DNA of 64,000 nucleotides from Pelagibacterium lacus (GCF_003345525.1 NZ_QQNH01000010.1:21130-85129); one strand, 5' to 3'. Shown: positions 16,812 to 26,564, counted from the first letter of the stretch. Notes: generated from the letters alone by a model not told the origin. Numbers and translations are program-made.

Positions 16812-17689
16812 GCGCCGCATCGCCAACCGTCTCCCCGGCCTCGGCCCGCATCGCCCGCTTCGTCATCTATGGCCTGCTGATCCTGCTGGCCATCGTCTAT
16901 CTGCTGCCCTTCTTCGTCATGCTGATCACCTCGCTCAAGCCCCTGGCGGAGATCCGCAGCGGCAACATGCTGGCCTTGCCGCAAAACCCCTCCCTCGACG
17001 CCTGGGGCAAGGCCTGGGGCTCGGCCTGCATCGGGGTCACCTGCGCCGGCATCAAGGGTTATTTCTGGAATTCGATCCAGCTGGTGGTGCCGGCGGTGAC
17101 CATCTCCACCATATTGGGGGCGCTCAACGGCTATGTGCTGACCAAATGGCGTTTTCCCGGCCACAAGCTGGTGTTCGGGCTGATGCTGTTCGCCTGCTTC
17201 ATCCCGTTCCAGGCGGTGCTGATCCCCATGGCGCGGGTGCTGGGCATGCTCGGGCTCTCCAACAGCACCGCCGGGCTGGTGCTCGTGCATGTGGTCTATG
17301 GGCTGGGCTTCACGACGCTGTTCTTCCGCAATTACTATGAGGCCTTTCCCGACGAACTGATCCGGGCCGCCCAGATGGACGGGGCGGGATTCTTCCAGAT
17401 CTTCTGGCGCATTCTCCTGCCCAGCTCGGGGCCGATCATCGTGGTGACGGTCATCTACCAGTTCACCAATATCTGGAACGACTTCCTGTTCGGGGTCTCC
17501 TTCGCCTCGGGGGAGAGGGCGCCCATGACCGTGGCGCTCAACAACCTCGTGTCGTCCTCGACGGGGGTGAAGGAATACAATGTGGACATGGCGGCGGCGG
17601 TCTATGCGGCGCTGCCGACGCTGTTCGTCTATGTCGTCGCCGGACGCTATTTCGTGCGCGGGCTGATGGCCGGCGCGGTCAAGGGATAA
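16808..17689 (+). CDS. Sugar ABC transporter permease, MalG-like (GtsC/AglG type)
   Basis: The 293-aa protein has six hydrophobic segments. The first is followed by a MalG-type periplasmic stretch LITSLKPLAEIRSGNML. The coupling motif ELIRAAQMDGAGFFQIFWRI lies near residues 180-199. It is translationally coupled to the MalF-like partner and is followed after 5 bp by the ATPase gene. Confidence 0.95.
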   Translation: MSAASPTVSPASARIARFVIYGLLILLAIVYLLPFFVMLITSLKPLAEIRSGNMLALPQNPSLDAWGKAWGSACIGVTCAGIKGYFWNSIQLVVPAVTISTILGALNGYVLTKWRFPGHKLVFGLMLFACFIPFQAVLIPMARVLGMLGLSNSTAGLVLVHVVYGLGFTTLFFRNYYEAFPDELIRAAQMDGAGFFQIFWRILLPSSGPIIVVTVIYQFTNIWNDFLFGVSFASGERAPMTVALNNLVSSSTGVKEYNVDMAAAVYAALPTLFVYVVAGRYFVRGLMAGAVKG

Positions 17690-17694
17690 GAAAT

Positions 17695-18798
17695 ATGGCC
17701 TTTCTCGAACTGCGCGACCTCCACAAGTCCATCGGCGGCCTCGATATCCTCAAGGGCATCGACATCACGCTGGAAAAGGGCGGTTTCCTGGTTCTGGTCG
17801 GTCCCTCCGGCTGCGGCAAGTCCACTTTGCTCAACACGGTGGCCGGGCTGACCCCGGTGACCAGCGGCGAGATCGTCATCGACGGAGAGATCGTCAACGA
17901 CCTGCATCCCTCCAAGCGCGACATCGCCATGGTGTTCCAGTCCTACGCGCTCTATCCCAACATGACCGTGGAGGGGAACATCGCCTTCGCGCTCGAGATG
18001 CGCGGCGTGCCCAGGCCGGAGCGCGAGGCCGCGGTGGCCAAGGCGGCGCGGACCCTCCAGATCGAGCATCTGCTCAAGCGCCGCCCCAGCCAGCTTTCGG
18101 GCGGGCAGCGCCAGCGCGTGGCGATGGGGCGGGCCCTGGTGCGCGACCCGCTGGTGTTCCTCTTCGACGAACCCCTGTCCAATCTCGATGCCAAATTGCG
18201 CGTCGAGATGCGGGCCGAGATCAAGCGCCTGCACCGCGATACCGGCGCGACCATCGTTTATGTCACCCATGACCAGATCGAGGCGATGACCATGGCGACC
18301 AAGATCGCCGTGCTCAAGGACGGAGTGCTGCAGCAGGTCGGCACCCCCGACGAGATCTATCGCGTGCCGGCCAATCTGTTCGTCGCCGATTTCATGGGCT
18401 CGCCGGCCATGAACCTGTTGCGTGGCACGGTGTCGGCCGACCGCTCTGCCATAGAGCTCGACGGCAGCGAGCCGGTGCGCCTGGCGCTGCCGCCCACGGT
18501 GTCGCGCGAGAAACTGGCCGGGGGCCAGAACGTCATCCTCGGCATCCGGCCCGAGGCGATCACCGACGAGAGCCTCCGGGACCCGGCGGCGGGGGTGGTG
18601 ACCACGCTCGAACTGCCGGTCGACCTGGTCGAGCCGACCGGCTCGGACACCTATGTGGTGGCGCCGCTGGCCGGCACCGAGATCACCGCCCGCATGCGCG
18701 CCCAATCCGGCGTGGCGCCGGGGCGGTCCTTCGGGTTCGTGTTCAATCTCGACAAGGCGGTGGTCTTCGAGCCCGAGACCACCCAGCGCATCGACTGA
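17695..18798 (+). CDS. Sugar ABC transporter ATP-binding protein (MalK/UgpC family)
   Basis: The product is 367 aa. Walker A GPSGCGKST (about residues 36-44), signature LSGGQRQR (about 134), Walker B LFDEPLSNLD, H-loop YVTHDQIEAM. The C-terminal 130 residues form the MalK-type OB-fold regulatory domain (TOBE; GIRPEAITDE). It energises the two permeases encoded just before. CUT1 ATPases of this kind can be shared among several importers, so it may also serve others that lack their own. Confidence 0.96.
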   Translation: MAFLELRDLHKSIGGLDILKGIDITLEKGGFLVLVGPSGCGKSTLLNTVAGLTPVTSGEIVIDGEIVNDLHPSKRDIAMVFQSYALYPNMTVEGNIAFALEMRGVPRPEREAAVAKAARTLQIEHLLKRRPSQLSGGQRQRVAMGRALVRDPLVFLFDEPLSNLDAKLRVEMRAEIKRLHRDTGATIVYVTHDQIEAMTMATKIAVLKDGVLQQVGTPDEIYRVPANLFVADFMGSPAMNLLRGTVSADRSAIELDGSEPVRLALPPTVSREKLAGGQNVILGIRPEAITDESLRDPAAGVVTTLELPVDLVEPTGSDTYVVAPLAGTEITARMRAQSGVAPGRSFGFVFNLDKAVVFEPETTQRID

Positions 18799-18920
18799 TC
18801 CGGCCCAGCCCGCCGTTCATGCGCTCCATGCATGTTCTCGTGCCAAAATAGCGCTGGCGAAGGGGCGCCCAGCCTGTATCATCACCCAAAGCCAGCCAGC
18901 ATGCGTGGAATTTGCAAAAG

Positions 18921-20129
18921 ATGACGGCCCAGACTTCGCACAAGGACAACAGCCATCCCTTCATGTGGGACGACCCGTTCCTGCTCGCCGACCAGCTCAC
19001 CTCGGAAGAGCGCATGATCGCCGAATCGGCGGCGGCCTTTGCCGCCGACAAGCTGGCGCCGCGGGTCGAGGAGGACTATCTCACCGAGCCGGTCGACCCC
19101 TCCATCTTCGCCGATTTCGGCGCCTCCGGCCTGCTGGGCGTCACCATCCCCGAGGAGTATGGCGGGCTGGGCGCCTCCTATGTGGCCTATGGGCTGGTGG
19201 CCCGCGAGATCGAGCGCGTCGATTCCGGCTATCGCTCCATGATGAGCGTGCAGTCCTCCCTCGTCATGTATCCGATCATGGCCTATGGCTCCGAAGAGCA
19301 GCGGCGCAAATATCTGCCCAAGCTGGCCAGTGGCGAATGGGTCGGGTGTTTTGGGCTTACCGAACCCGATGCGGGCTCGGACCCGGGCTCGATGAAGACC
19401 CGGGCCACGAAGATCGACGGCGGCTATCGCCTCACCGGCGCCAAGACCTGGATCTCCAACTCGCCCTTTGCCGATGTCTTCGTGGTCTGGGCCAAGTCCG
19501 ACGCCCATGGGGGCAAGGTGCGCGGCTTCGTGCTCGAAAAGGGCATGAAGGGCCTCTCGGCCCCCAAGATCGGCGGCAAGCTGTCGCTGCGCACCTCGGC
19601 GACCGGCGAGATCGTCATGGAGGACGTAGAGGTGGGGGAAGACGCGCTGCTGCCCCATGCGGAGGGGATGAGCGGCCCGTTCGGCTGCCTCAACCGGGCG
19701 CGCTACGGCATTTCCTGGGGCGCCATGGGGGCGGCCGAGGATTGCTGGCGCCGGGCGCGCCAGTACGGGCTCGACCGCAAGCAGTTCAACCGCCCGCTGG
19801 CCGGCACGCAACTGTTCCAGAAAAAGCTCGCCGACATGCAGACAGAGATTGCGCTGGGCCTCCAGGCCTCGCTGCGGGTGGGGCGGCTGATGGACGAGGG
19901 AAGGTTCGCACCCGAGATGATCTCCCTCATCAAACGCAACAATTGCGGCAAGGCGCTCGATATCGCGCGGCAGGCGCGCGACATGCATGGTGGCAACGGC
20001 ATCCAGATCGAATATCACGTGATGCGCCACGCGCAGAACCTGGAGACCGTCAACACCTATGAAGGCACCCATGACGTGCATGCCCTGATCCTCGGGCGGG
20101 CCCAGACCGGGCTGCAGGCGTTCTTCTGA
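18921..20129 (+). CDS. gcdH: Glutaryl-CoA dehydrogenase
   Basis: The product is 402 aa from ATG 18921. It is an acyl-CoA dehydrogenase fold throughout. Two features single out the glutaryl enzyme: the stretch [11 protein letters not shown], whose Arg (about residue 105) holds the glutaryl carboxylate, and the catalytic Glu in [12 protein letters not shown] (about residue 381). FAD and acyl binding motifs ([19 protein letters not shown]) are present. It oxidatively decarboxylates glutaryl-CoA to crotonyl-CoA in lysine, tryptophan or glutarate breakdown, passing electrons to ETF. The CoA-transferase gene follows after 5 bp and would supply its substrate from free glutarate. Confidence 0.96.
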   Translation: MTAQTSHKDNSHPFMWDDPFLLADQLTSEERMIAESAAAFAADKLAPRVEEDYLTEPVDPSIFADFGASGLLGVTIPEEYGGLGASYVAYGLVAREIERVDSGYRSMMSVQSSLVMYPIMAYGSEEQRRKYLPKLASGEWVGCFGLTEPDAGSDPGSMKTRATKIDGGYRLTGAKTWISNSPFADVFVVWAKSDAHGGKVRGFVLEKGMKGLSAPKIGGKLSLRTSATGEIVMEDVEVGEDALLPHAEGMSGPFGCLNRARYGISWGAMGAAEDCWRRARQYGLDRKQFNRPLAGTQLFQKKLADMQTEIALGLQASLRVGRLMDEGRFAPEMISLIKRNNCGKALDIARQARDMHGGNGIQIEYHVMRHAQNLETVNTYEGTHDVHALILGRAQTGLQAFF

Positions 20130-20134
20130 GCGCC

Positions 20135-21286
20135 ATGGCGGGAAAATCTCCCCTTGCCGGGCTGCGCGTGGTCGAATTGGCCCGCATCCTCGCCGGGCCC
20201 TGGCTCGGCCAGACCCTCGCCGATCTGGGGGCCGAGGTCATCAAGGTCGAGAGCCCGGATGGCGACGACACCCGACGCTGGGGCCCGCCCTTCGTCGAGC
20301 GGACGGACGGCAAGGGCGGCACGGAAAAGGTCGCCGCCTATTTCCACGCCACCAACCGCTCCAAGCGCTCCATCGTCTGCGATTTCCGCAGCACCGCCGA
20401 TCTCGATCGCCTCAAGGACCTGATCGCCGGGGCCGATGTGGTGATCGAGAACTTCAAGGTCGGCGGGCTGGTCAAATACGGGCTCGACTATCCCGCGCTG
20501 GCCCGCCTCAATCCCCGCCTCGTCTATCTCTCGATCACCGGCTTCGGTCAGACCGGCCCCCGCGCCAGCCAGCCGGGCTACGACTTCCTCATCCAGGGCA
20601 TGAGCGGGATCATGGACCTCACCGGGGAGCCCGATGGCGAACCGCAAAAGGTCGGCGTCGCCTGGATCGATATTTTCACCGGCCTTTACGGCACGATCGG
20701 CGTGCAGGCCGCCCTCGCCGAGCGCGAGAGATCCGGGCTGGGCCAGCATATCGATCTCGCCCTGCTCGATGTGGGCATCGCGGTGCTGGCCAATCAGGGG
20801 ATGAACTATCTCGTCTCGGGCACCGACCCGCGCCGGCTGGGCAATGCCCATCCCAATATCGTGCCCTATCAATTGTTCCCGGCCCGGGACGGCCATGTGA
20901 TCATCGCCTGCGGCAATGACCGCCAGTTCGCGGCCCTGTGCGGCGCGCTCGGCCTCGATGTCCTGGCTAGAGACGTCCGCGCGGCGACCAATCCCGACCG
21001 CGTCCAGCATCGTGACTGGGTGTGCGCCGAGATCGCCGCCGCCACGGTGCGCCGGACCAAGGCCGAGATCATCGCGGCGCTGGAAGCGGCCGGCGTGCCC
21101 TGCGGGCCGATCAACACGGTTTCCGAAGCCCTGGCCGAACCGCAGGTCAAGGCGCGCGGCATGGAGATCGCCCCCGGCGGCGTGCCGGGGTTGCGGACGC
21201 CACTGTTCTTCTCGCGCAGCGCGCTCGATCTCGACCGTCCGGCGCCAAGGCTGGACGATGGGGCGTGGAACTGGGCCGAGGGCTGA
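20135..21286 (+). CDS. Class III (CaiB/BaiF) CoA-transferase, probable succinyl-CoA:glutarate CoA-transferase
   Basis: The product is 383 aa. The N-terminal RVVELARILAGPWLGQTLAD and AEVIKVESPDGDDTR are typical of family III. The catalytic Asp that forms the acyl-anhydride lies in VAWIDIFTGLYGTIG (D179), and GRASQPGYDFLIQGMSG is the CoA-contact region. Its place directly behind gcdH is the arrangement seen for glutarate:succinyl-CoA transferases, so it likely activates glutarate to glutaryl-CoA. The family is certain; the acyl specificity is inferred from context. Confidence 0.92.
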   Translation: MAGKSPLAGLRVVELARILAGPWLGQTLADLGAEVIKVESPDGDDTRRWGPPFVERTDGKGGTEKVAAYFHATNRSKRSIVCDFRSTADLDRLKDLIAGADVVIENFKVGGLVKYGLDYPALARLNPRLVYLSITGFGQTGPRASQPGYDFLIQGMSGIMDLTGEPDGEPQKVGVAWIDIFTGLYGTIGVQAALAERERSGLGQHIDLALLDVGIAVLANQGMNYLVSGTDPRRLGNAHPNIVPYQLFPARDGHVIIACGNDRQFAALCGALGLDVLARDVRAATNPDRVQHRDWVCAEIAAATVRRTKAEIIAALEAAGVPCGPINTVSEALAEPQVKARGMEIAPGGVPGLRTPLFFSRSALDLDRPAPRLDDGAWNWAEG

Positions 21287-21295
21287 AAAGCCCGG

Positions 21296-22480
21296 CTATT
21301 TCTGCCGCTTGAGCTTGAGCTTCAGGCCCTGCACGGCCCGGGCGGCGCGCCAGAGGGCAGGGGTCTGCTTGATGGCCCGCTTGCCACGACGCAGGCCGAT
21401 CAGCACCGGGCGGGCGAAAAGGCCGAGGGCGGAATTGGCGATGACGATATCGTAGACGACCGTCTTGTGCGTCCAGTCGAGCTTGTAGTCGAAATCCCCC
21501 AGGCCCATGTCGAGCCCGACAATGCCCTCCCGGCGCAATTCGTCGACCAGCAGGGAGAGGGTCACCCCCATCAGCGAAAAGCGCGACGGCTCGCCATCAT
21601 CGGTCGAATTGATATATTGCGAATAATGCGAGGGGCCATAGGCCCCCAGGCTCGTGGCGATGACGCGCTCGCCGGCATAGAGCGCATGGATGCGCAGGGC
21701 GGGGCGGGGCTGGGACAGGCTTTCGACGGCGAGGCGTTCGAAAAAGGCCCGGAATTCGGCCTGCGCGAAAATATTCTCAACACCCATGGCGGCAAAGCGC
21801 CGTCCGCGCTGGTCGAGGAAGATAGCGAGGAGATCGCGCACCTCCTGTTCCGATTGCGCGGCCTTGAGCCTGACCTCCCCGAACCCCTCGCTCAGCCGGC
21901 GCTGCGAGCGCTTGATATTGGTGCGCCGCTTATGGGGCAGGGCCTGCTCGATATAGGGGATATCGCCCGGCGCCAGTTCGTTGAAATAGAAATGGTCGGG
22001 GGCCGGCGCGTGCGCGAAGCCGAGTAGGGGATTGTCGCGCCCGCCGATCCGGGGCGCGACGCAATGGAAATTGACCAGATCGGCCGGCAGGCGCCGAAAG
22101 GCGGCCCGCAGCGCCTCGACGCCGAGCCGGTCGGAAAAGCCGGGATCGAAAACCGGCGCGTCGCCATTGGAGATCGGCATGCCGATCGTCTGCGCGATGC
22201 GCACGCCGAAACGGTTGACGATGTGAAAGGGAAACAGCGCGGCCGGCGCGCCATTGTGCGACAGCAACAGGACCTGCACACGCCCGGCCGGGGAAAAGGC
22301 GGCGAGATAGGCGGCGATCCAGTCGCGGCGCTGATAGGGGGTCAGGACGCCCCGGGCCTCCAGCCAGCGCCAGGCCGGGGTTGCCGCGTCGAGGCTGTCG
22401 AAGATGTCGATATCGAAATCCGACGCAAGCTCGCCGACGCTTGTCGGAGCGGGGGCCTGGGCGGGAAGGGGCATGGACAT
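21296..22480 (-). CDS. GNAT-family acyltransferase (CelD/BcsL-like)
   Basis: The product is 394 aa. The centre and C-terminus (about residues 190-350) match the Acetyltransf_6 / CelD fold: KRRTNIKRSQRRLSE, then RIHALYAGERVIATSLGAY and GLDMGLGDFDYKLDWTHKT, which is the acyl-CoA site in this family. Members occur in polysaccharide loci and acylate sugars or amino groups, but no polysaccharide genes flank this one. It converges on the CoA-transferase gene with 9 bp between stops. The substrate is unknown. Confidence 0.88.
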   Translation of the reverse strand: MSMPLPAQAPAPTSVGELASDFDIDIFDSLDAATPAWRWLEARGVLTPYQRRDWIAAYLAAFSPAGRVQVLLLSHNGAPAALFPFHIVNRFGVRIAQTIGMPISNGDAPVFDPGFSDRLGVEALRAAFRRLPADLVNFHCVAPRIGGRDNPLLGFAHAPAPDHFYFNELAPGDIPYIEQALPHKRRTNIKRSQRRLSEGFGEVRLKAAQSEQEVRDLLAIFLDQRGRRFAAMGVENIFAQAEFRAFFERLAVESLSQPRPALRIHALYAGERVIATSLGAYGPSHYSQYINSTDDGEPSRFSLMGVTLSLLVDELRREGIVGLDMGLGDFDYKLDWTHKTVVYDIVIANSALGLFARPVLIGLRRGKRAIKQTPALWRAARAVQGLKLKLKRQK

Positions 22481-22623
22481 GGGGGACTATCCAATGATCT
22501 GGCGCGACGGGTTGTTTGCAACCTTATCGCTATGGCCCCTAGAAAACCCTGAACAATGGGGCGGTTCCGTGCCGCGGCTCCGGCCATCTGCCATCGTGGT
22601 AAGACGGGGGTTAATGCAGACAT

Positions 22624-22653
22624 GAAAATGGCCCGGATCGGCATCCGGGCCAT
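22624..22653 (-). terminator. Intrinsic terminator of the FKBP gene
   Basis: On the minus strand an 11-bp perfect stem (22653-22643 with 22638-22628, loop GCCG) is followed by TTTT. It starts 29 bp after the stop codon of the SlyD-like gene at 22682. The remaining 22481-22623 shows nothing I can name. Confidence 0.85.
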
Positions 22654-22681
22654 GGCTGGGCGCTGCCGTTGCAGGCAAGGC

Positions 22682-23110
22682 CTAGACGACTTCCACCAGC
22701 TCGACGTCGAACACCAGATCCTTGCCGGCCAGCGGGTGGTTGGCATCGACGGTGATCTCGGTCTCGGACGCATCGACGACGGTGAGGGTCATGGTGCGGC
22801 CATCGCCGCCGGTGGCCTGCAGCCGGGCGCCGATGGAGGTGTCGACCTCGTCGGGGATTTGCGAGCGGGGAACGGTCTGCACCCCTTCGGGGCGGTGCGG
22901 GCCATAGGCGTCCTCGGCCGGGATGGTGACGGTATCCTTGTCGCCGACGCTCATGCCCTGGATTCTGGCGTCGAGCCCCTTGATGATCTGGCCCGATCCG
23001 AGCTGGAATTCCAGCGGCTCGCGGCCGGACGAGGAATCGAATTGCGTGCCGTCGGTGAGGCGGCCCGTATAGTGGATGCGCACAGTGTCCCCGTGTGTGG
23101 CCTGGGTCAT
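22682..23110 (-). CDS. FKBP-type peptidyl-prolyl cis-trans isomerase, SlyD-like
   Basis: The product is 142 aa. HYTGRLTDGTQFDSSSGREPLEF (shown in two parts: HYTGRLTDGTQFD, then the SSSGREPLEF loop) is the FKBP core start, and the insert AEDAYGPHRPEGVQTVPRSQ marks the SlyD-type 'insert-in-flap' chaperone domain (about residues 70-120). It lacks the His-rich metal-binding tail of E. coli SlyD. Cytosolic, no signal peptide. It catalyses prolyl isomerisation and assists folding. Confidence 0.93.
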   Translation of the reverse strand: MTQATHGDTVRIHYTGRLTDGTQFDSSSGREPLEFQLGSGQIIKGLDARIQGMSVGDKDTVTIPAEDAYGPHRPEGVQTVPRSQIPDEVDTSIGARLQATGGDGRTMTLTVVDASETEITVDANHPLAGKDLVFDVELVEVV

Positions 23111-23288
23111 GCTGTGTCCTTTTTCAGCTTGTGTTTGCTCTGGGCCGTCGAGAAGGCTGGTCGATGCCAGGGAGACGGACCCGGCGAGGGGCGCGCCAAT
23201 CGCTGCGGCGCGTCTACCGTCACCAATTTAGGGTGCCGGGCGTGGATGTAAACCGATGCGGGGCGGAAAACCGTGCCGGCGGGGACGA

Positions 23289-23996
23289 TTATCCGTGGAC
23301 CAGCAGATGGGCGCCGACCGGGTAGATGCGGTCGCGGCCCAGCATGGCGACCCGGAGGCGGGTGCGGTCGAACAGCCCGGCAAAGGCGGGGGAGAGGATG
23401 TTGAGGCTGCCGGTCGAGGCGCCATAGGCGGGCAGGATCAGCATCTCGTCGTCCCAGGCAAAGCAGGGCCGGCGGGTGGAGCGGCCATTGAGGGCGATCC
23501 GCGCGGCGGGATGCAGATGCCCCGCGATCAGCCCCGGCGTGCCGCGGCGCGGCTCGTGCCGCAGCGAACAGCCCGCGATGGAGATTTCCGCGCAGCACAG
23601 GCCGCCCAGCCTATGCGGCGCCGGATCGTGGTTGCCGGCGATCCAGTACCATTCGAGCGCCTCCAGCATGGCGGCGAGGCGGGTACGGTCGGCCTCGAGC
23701 AGGGTCGAGCTGCCCTCGTCGCGGTGGAAGCTGTCGCCCAGTGCGATGACCGTCTTCGCCGCGGTCTCGTCGAGATCGCGCGCCAGGCGGGCGAGGGTGA
23801 GCCCGGTGTCGTAAGGGGGTAGGAGTTGGCCGGAGCGGGCGAAGCTGGAATGCTTTTCGAGATGCAGGTCGGCGACGAGCAGCGCATCGGCCTCGGGCCA
23901 GAACAGGGCGCCCGAGAGCAGCGGCACGAAATCCTGCCCGTGGAACCGGATCACCGGTTCGGGGGTCGTGTCAGCGACGGGAAGGATGTGGGCCAA
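23289..23996 (-). CDS. pdeM: Ligase-associated DNA damage response endonuclease PdeM
   Basis: I choose TTG 23996 (235 aa): AGAGG lies 9 nt upstream and the protein length fits the family; the frame is open further but only inside the helicase gene. Metallophosphatase motifs are complete: ALLVADLHLEKHSS (D-x-H, about 43-56), IALGDSFHRD (GD, about 87-96), WIAGNHDP (GNHD, about 125-132) and GHLHPAAR (GHxH, about 170). Its start overlaps the end of the Lhr-type helicase by 26 bp, so they form one unit. PdeM genes are normally linked to a helicase, an exonuclease and an ATP-dependent DNA ligase; only the helicase is here. Confidence 0.93.
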   Translation of the reverse strand: MAHILPVADTTPEPVIRFHGQDFVPLLSGALFWPEADALLVADLHLEKHSSFARSGQLLPPYDTGLTLARLARDLDETAAKTVIALGDSFHRDEGSSTLLEADRTRLAAMLEALEWYWIAGNHDPAPHRLGGLCCAEISIAGCSLRHEPRRGTPGLIAGHLHPAARIALNGRSTRRPCFAWDDEMLILPAYGASTGSLNILSPAFAGLFDRTRLRVAMLGRDRIYPVGAHLLVHG

Positions 23997-26472
23997 AGTC
24001 CATTGCCTCTGCGATAAGGTCTTCTGCGGCTTCCCGAAGGACGGCTTCACGCGCTTCGCCAAAGATCGGCTCCTTGCCGATGTCGAGCAAGACAGGTACC
24101 GCAAGAGGCGAGATTCGGTCCAGTCGCTTGTGGCGGATATGGCGGCGGATGCGCCGCAGGGCCGCACCCAGGCGCTCGATATCGAGCAGCCCCCTTGCCG
24201 CGTCGCGCCGCGTGGCCTCGATGAGGATATGGTCGGGCTCGTGCTGGTAGAGCACGTCATAGATGATGTCCGAGCTCATGGTGATCTGGCGCCCGCTCTT
24301 TTCCTTGCCCGGATGGCGGCGCTCGATCAGCCCCGAGATGATGGCGCAATTGCGGAAGGTGCGCTTCATCAGCGCCGATTCATCGAGCCAGGTCTCGAGA
24401 TCGTCGCCCAGCATGTCCTCGTCGAACAAATGGTCGAGGGAGAGGCGCCCCGATTCGATCAGCGCTCCGAGGTCGGACGCGCACCAGATGGCCAGCGAAT
24501 AGTCGGAGGCGACGAAGCCCAGGGGCTGGGCGCGGGCCCGTTCCAGCCGCCGGGTCAGGAGCATGCCCAGCGTCTGATGGGCCAGTCGCCCCTCGAAGGG
24601 GTAGCAGACCATGTAGTGCTTGTCGGCGCGCGGGAAGGTCTCGACCAGGAGGCTGTCGCTGTCGGGCAGCACCGAGGCGTAGTTCTGCAGGTCGAGCCAT
24701 TCGCGCACCTGGTCGGGCAAAACGTGCCAGCCGGCCGGATCGGCGAGGATCTTGCGCACCTTTTCCGCGAGGAAGGTCGAGAGTGGGAAGCGGCCGCCCA
24801 TATAGGCGGGAATCTTGGGATTGTCGGAAAACGACCGCGAGACATAGGCCTCGGTCTCCACGACGCCCTCGAAGGCGACGATCTCGCCGCCGAACATGAA
24901 GGTATCGCCCCGGACCAACTGGTCGATGAAATATTCCTCGATCTCCCCCAGCACCCTTCCGCCGCGGCCGATGGGACCGGTGGTGGCGCCCTGGCGGTTG
25001 CCGCGCGCCCGCACCAGCCGCACCTTGAGCATGGGCTCTTCCACGATGGTGCCCACATTGAGCCGGTATTGCTGGGCGATCTGCGGATTGGCGATGCGCC
25101 ACAGCCCGTCCGCCGTCTTGCGCAGCTTGGCGAAGCGCTCATAGGCCCTGAGGGCGTAGCCGCCGGTGGAGACGAAGTCGAGCACCCGGTCGAATTTGGG
25201 CCGCGGCAGATCCTTGTAGGGCCAGGCGCTTGTGATCTCGGCATAGGTCGCGTCCGCATCGAGCGGATCGGCGCAGGCGAGGCCCAGAATGTGCTGGGCG
25301 AGAACGTCGAGCCCGCCGGGCAGCGGGGTCTCGCTGTCCTGCGCCCCCCCGGCCACCGCCTCGAGCGCCGCCTCGCATTCGAGCACCTCGAAGCGATTGG
25401 CGGGCACGAACAGGGCGCGCGAGGGTTCGTCGAGCCGGTGATTGGCGCGGCCGATGCGCTGCAGCATGCGCGAGGCGCCCTTGGGTGCGCCGATCTGGAT
25501 CACCAGGTCCACATCGCCCCAGTCGATGCCCAGGTCGAGCGTCGAGGTGCAGACCACGGCCCGCAGCCGGTTGTCGACCATGGCGCTCTCCACCTTGCGG
25601 CGCTGCTCGACCGAGAGAGAGCCATGATGGAGCGCGATGGGCAGGCCGTCCTCGTTGATGGCCCACAGGTTCTGGAACAGCGCCTCGGCCTGGGAGCGCG
25701 TGTTGACGAACAGCAGCGTCGTGCCGTTGTGCTTGATGGTTTCATAGAGGTCGGGCACCGCATAGGCGGCCGAATGGCCGGCCCAGGGCAGCCTTTCCTC
25801 GGTCTTGAGGATGCCCAGTTGCGGCGCCGCGCCCCCCGGCGCCTCGACCAGCACCGCCGGACGCGGGGCGATGGGGGCGGCGATCCAGTCGCGCAGGACC
25901 TCCGGCTGGGCCACGGTGGCCGAGAGCGCGGTGATGGTCACCTGCGGCGCCAGCTTTGCGAGGCGCGCCACCCCCAGGCTCAGCAGGTCGCCGCGCTTGG
26001 AGGTGACGAGGGCGTGCAATTCGTCGAGCACGATGCGGCGGAGCGAACCGAACAGCCTGACGCTGTCGGGATGGCTGAGCAGCAGGGCGAGCTGCTCGGG
26101 CGTGGTCATGAGGATATGGGGTGGGGCGAAGCGCTGGCGCTGGCGACGCGAGGCGGGGGTATCCCCGGTCCGCGTCTCGATCCTGATCCCCAGCCCCATC
26201 TGGCGCACCGGATCGCCCAGATTGCGAGCGACGTCCACGGCCAGCGCCTTGAGCGGGGAGATATAGAGGGTGTGCAGCCCGTCGATCGGGTTGGCGATCA
26301 GGTCCTCGATGGAGGGGAGGAACCCGGCCAGGGTCTTGCCCGCCCCGGTGGGGGCGATGAGCAGCACCGAATTGCCGGCCCGCTCGGCCGCGAGGACCGC
26401 CAATTGGTGCGCCCGGGCCTGCCACCCCCGCGACGCGAACCAGTCCGACACGATGGGAGAGAGGGAGGTCAA
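23971..26472 (-). CDS. Ligase-associated DNA damage response DEXH-box helicase (Lhr family)
   Basis: The product is 833 aa from TTG 26472. Motif I LLIAPTGAGKTLAGFLPS (about residues 37-54), DEXH box LDELHAL (about 155), motif VI region RIGRANHRLDEP (about 340) and the long Lhr-type C-terminal domains follow. Lhr-core helicases translocate 3' to 5' on single-stranded DNA and unwind DNA:RNA hybrids. It overlaps PdeM by 26 bp, a diagnostic arrangement of the ligase-associated repair module. The gene is divergent from a small DUF6460 gene; no SOS-type box was seen in the 92-bp gap. Confidence 0.95.
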   Translation of the reverse strand: MTSLSPIVSDWFASRGWQARAHQLAVLAAERAGNSVLLIAPTGAGKTLAGFLPSIEDLIANPIDGLHTLYISPLKALAVDVARNLGDPVRQMGLGIRIETRTGDTPASRRQRQRFAPPHILMTTPEQLALLLSHPDSVRLFGSLRRIVLDELHALVTSKRGDLLSLGVARLAKLAPQVTITALSATVAQPEVLRDWIAAPIAPRPAVLVEAPGGAAPQLGILKTEERLPWAGHSAAYAVPDLYETIKHNGTTLLFVNTRSQAEALFQNLWAINEDGLPIALHHGSLSVEQRRKVESAMVDNRLRAVVCTSTLDLGIDWGDVDLVIQIGAPKGASRMLQRIGRANHRLDEPSRALFVPANRFEVLECEAALEAVAGGAQDSETPLPGGLDVLAQHILGLACADPLDADATYAEITSAWPYKDLPRPKFDRVLDFVSTGGYALRAYERFAKLRKTADGLWRIANPQIAQQYRLNVGTIVEEPMLKVRLVRARGNRQGATTGPIGRGGRVLGEIEEYFIDQLVRGDTFMFGGEIVAFEGVVETEAYVSRSFSDNPKIPAYMGGRFPLSTFLAEKVRKILADPAGWHVLPDQVREWLDLQNYASVLPDSDSLLVETFPRADKHYMVCYPFEGRLAHQTLGMLLTRRLERARAQPLGFVASDYSLAIWCASDLGALIESGRLSLDHLFDEDMLGDDLETWLDESALMKRTFRNCAIISGLIERRHPGKEKSGRQITMSSDIIYDVLYQHEPDHILIEATRRDAARGLLDIERLGAALRRIRRHIRHKRLDRISPLAVPVLLDIGKEPIFGEAREAVLREAAEDLIAEAMDFGPHPSRR

Positions 26473-26564
26473 TCGGTCGGTGTCTCTTTAATTGGCCATG
26501 GTTGGCGCCTATGTGGCATCATTGGACAGAATCGCAATTCCCAGGAAAGCCGGCGCCCGCAATT

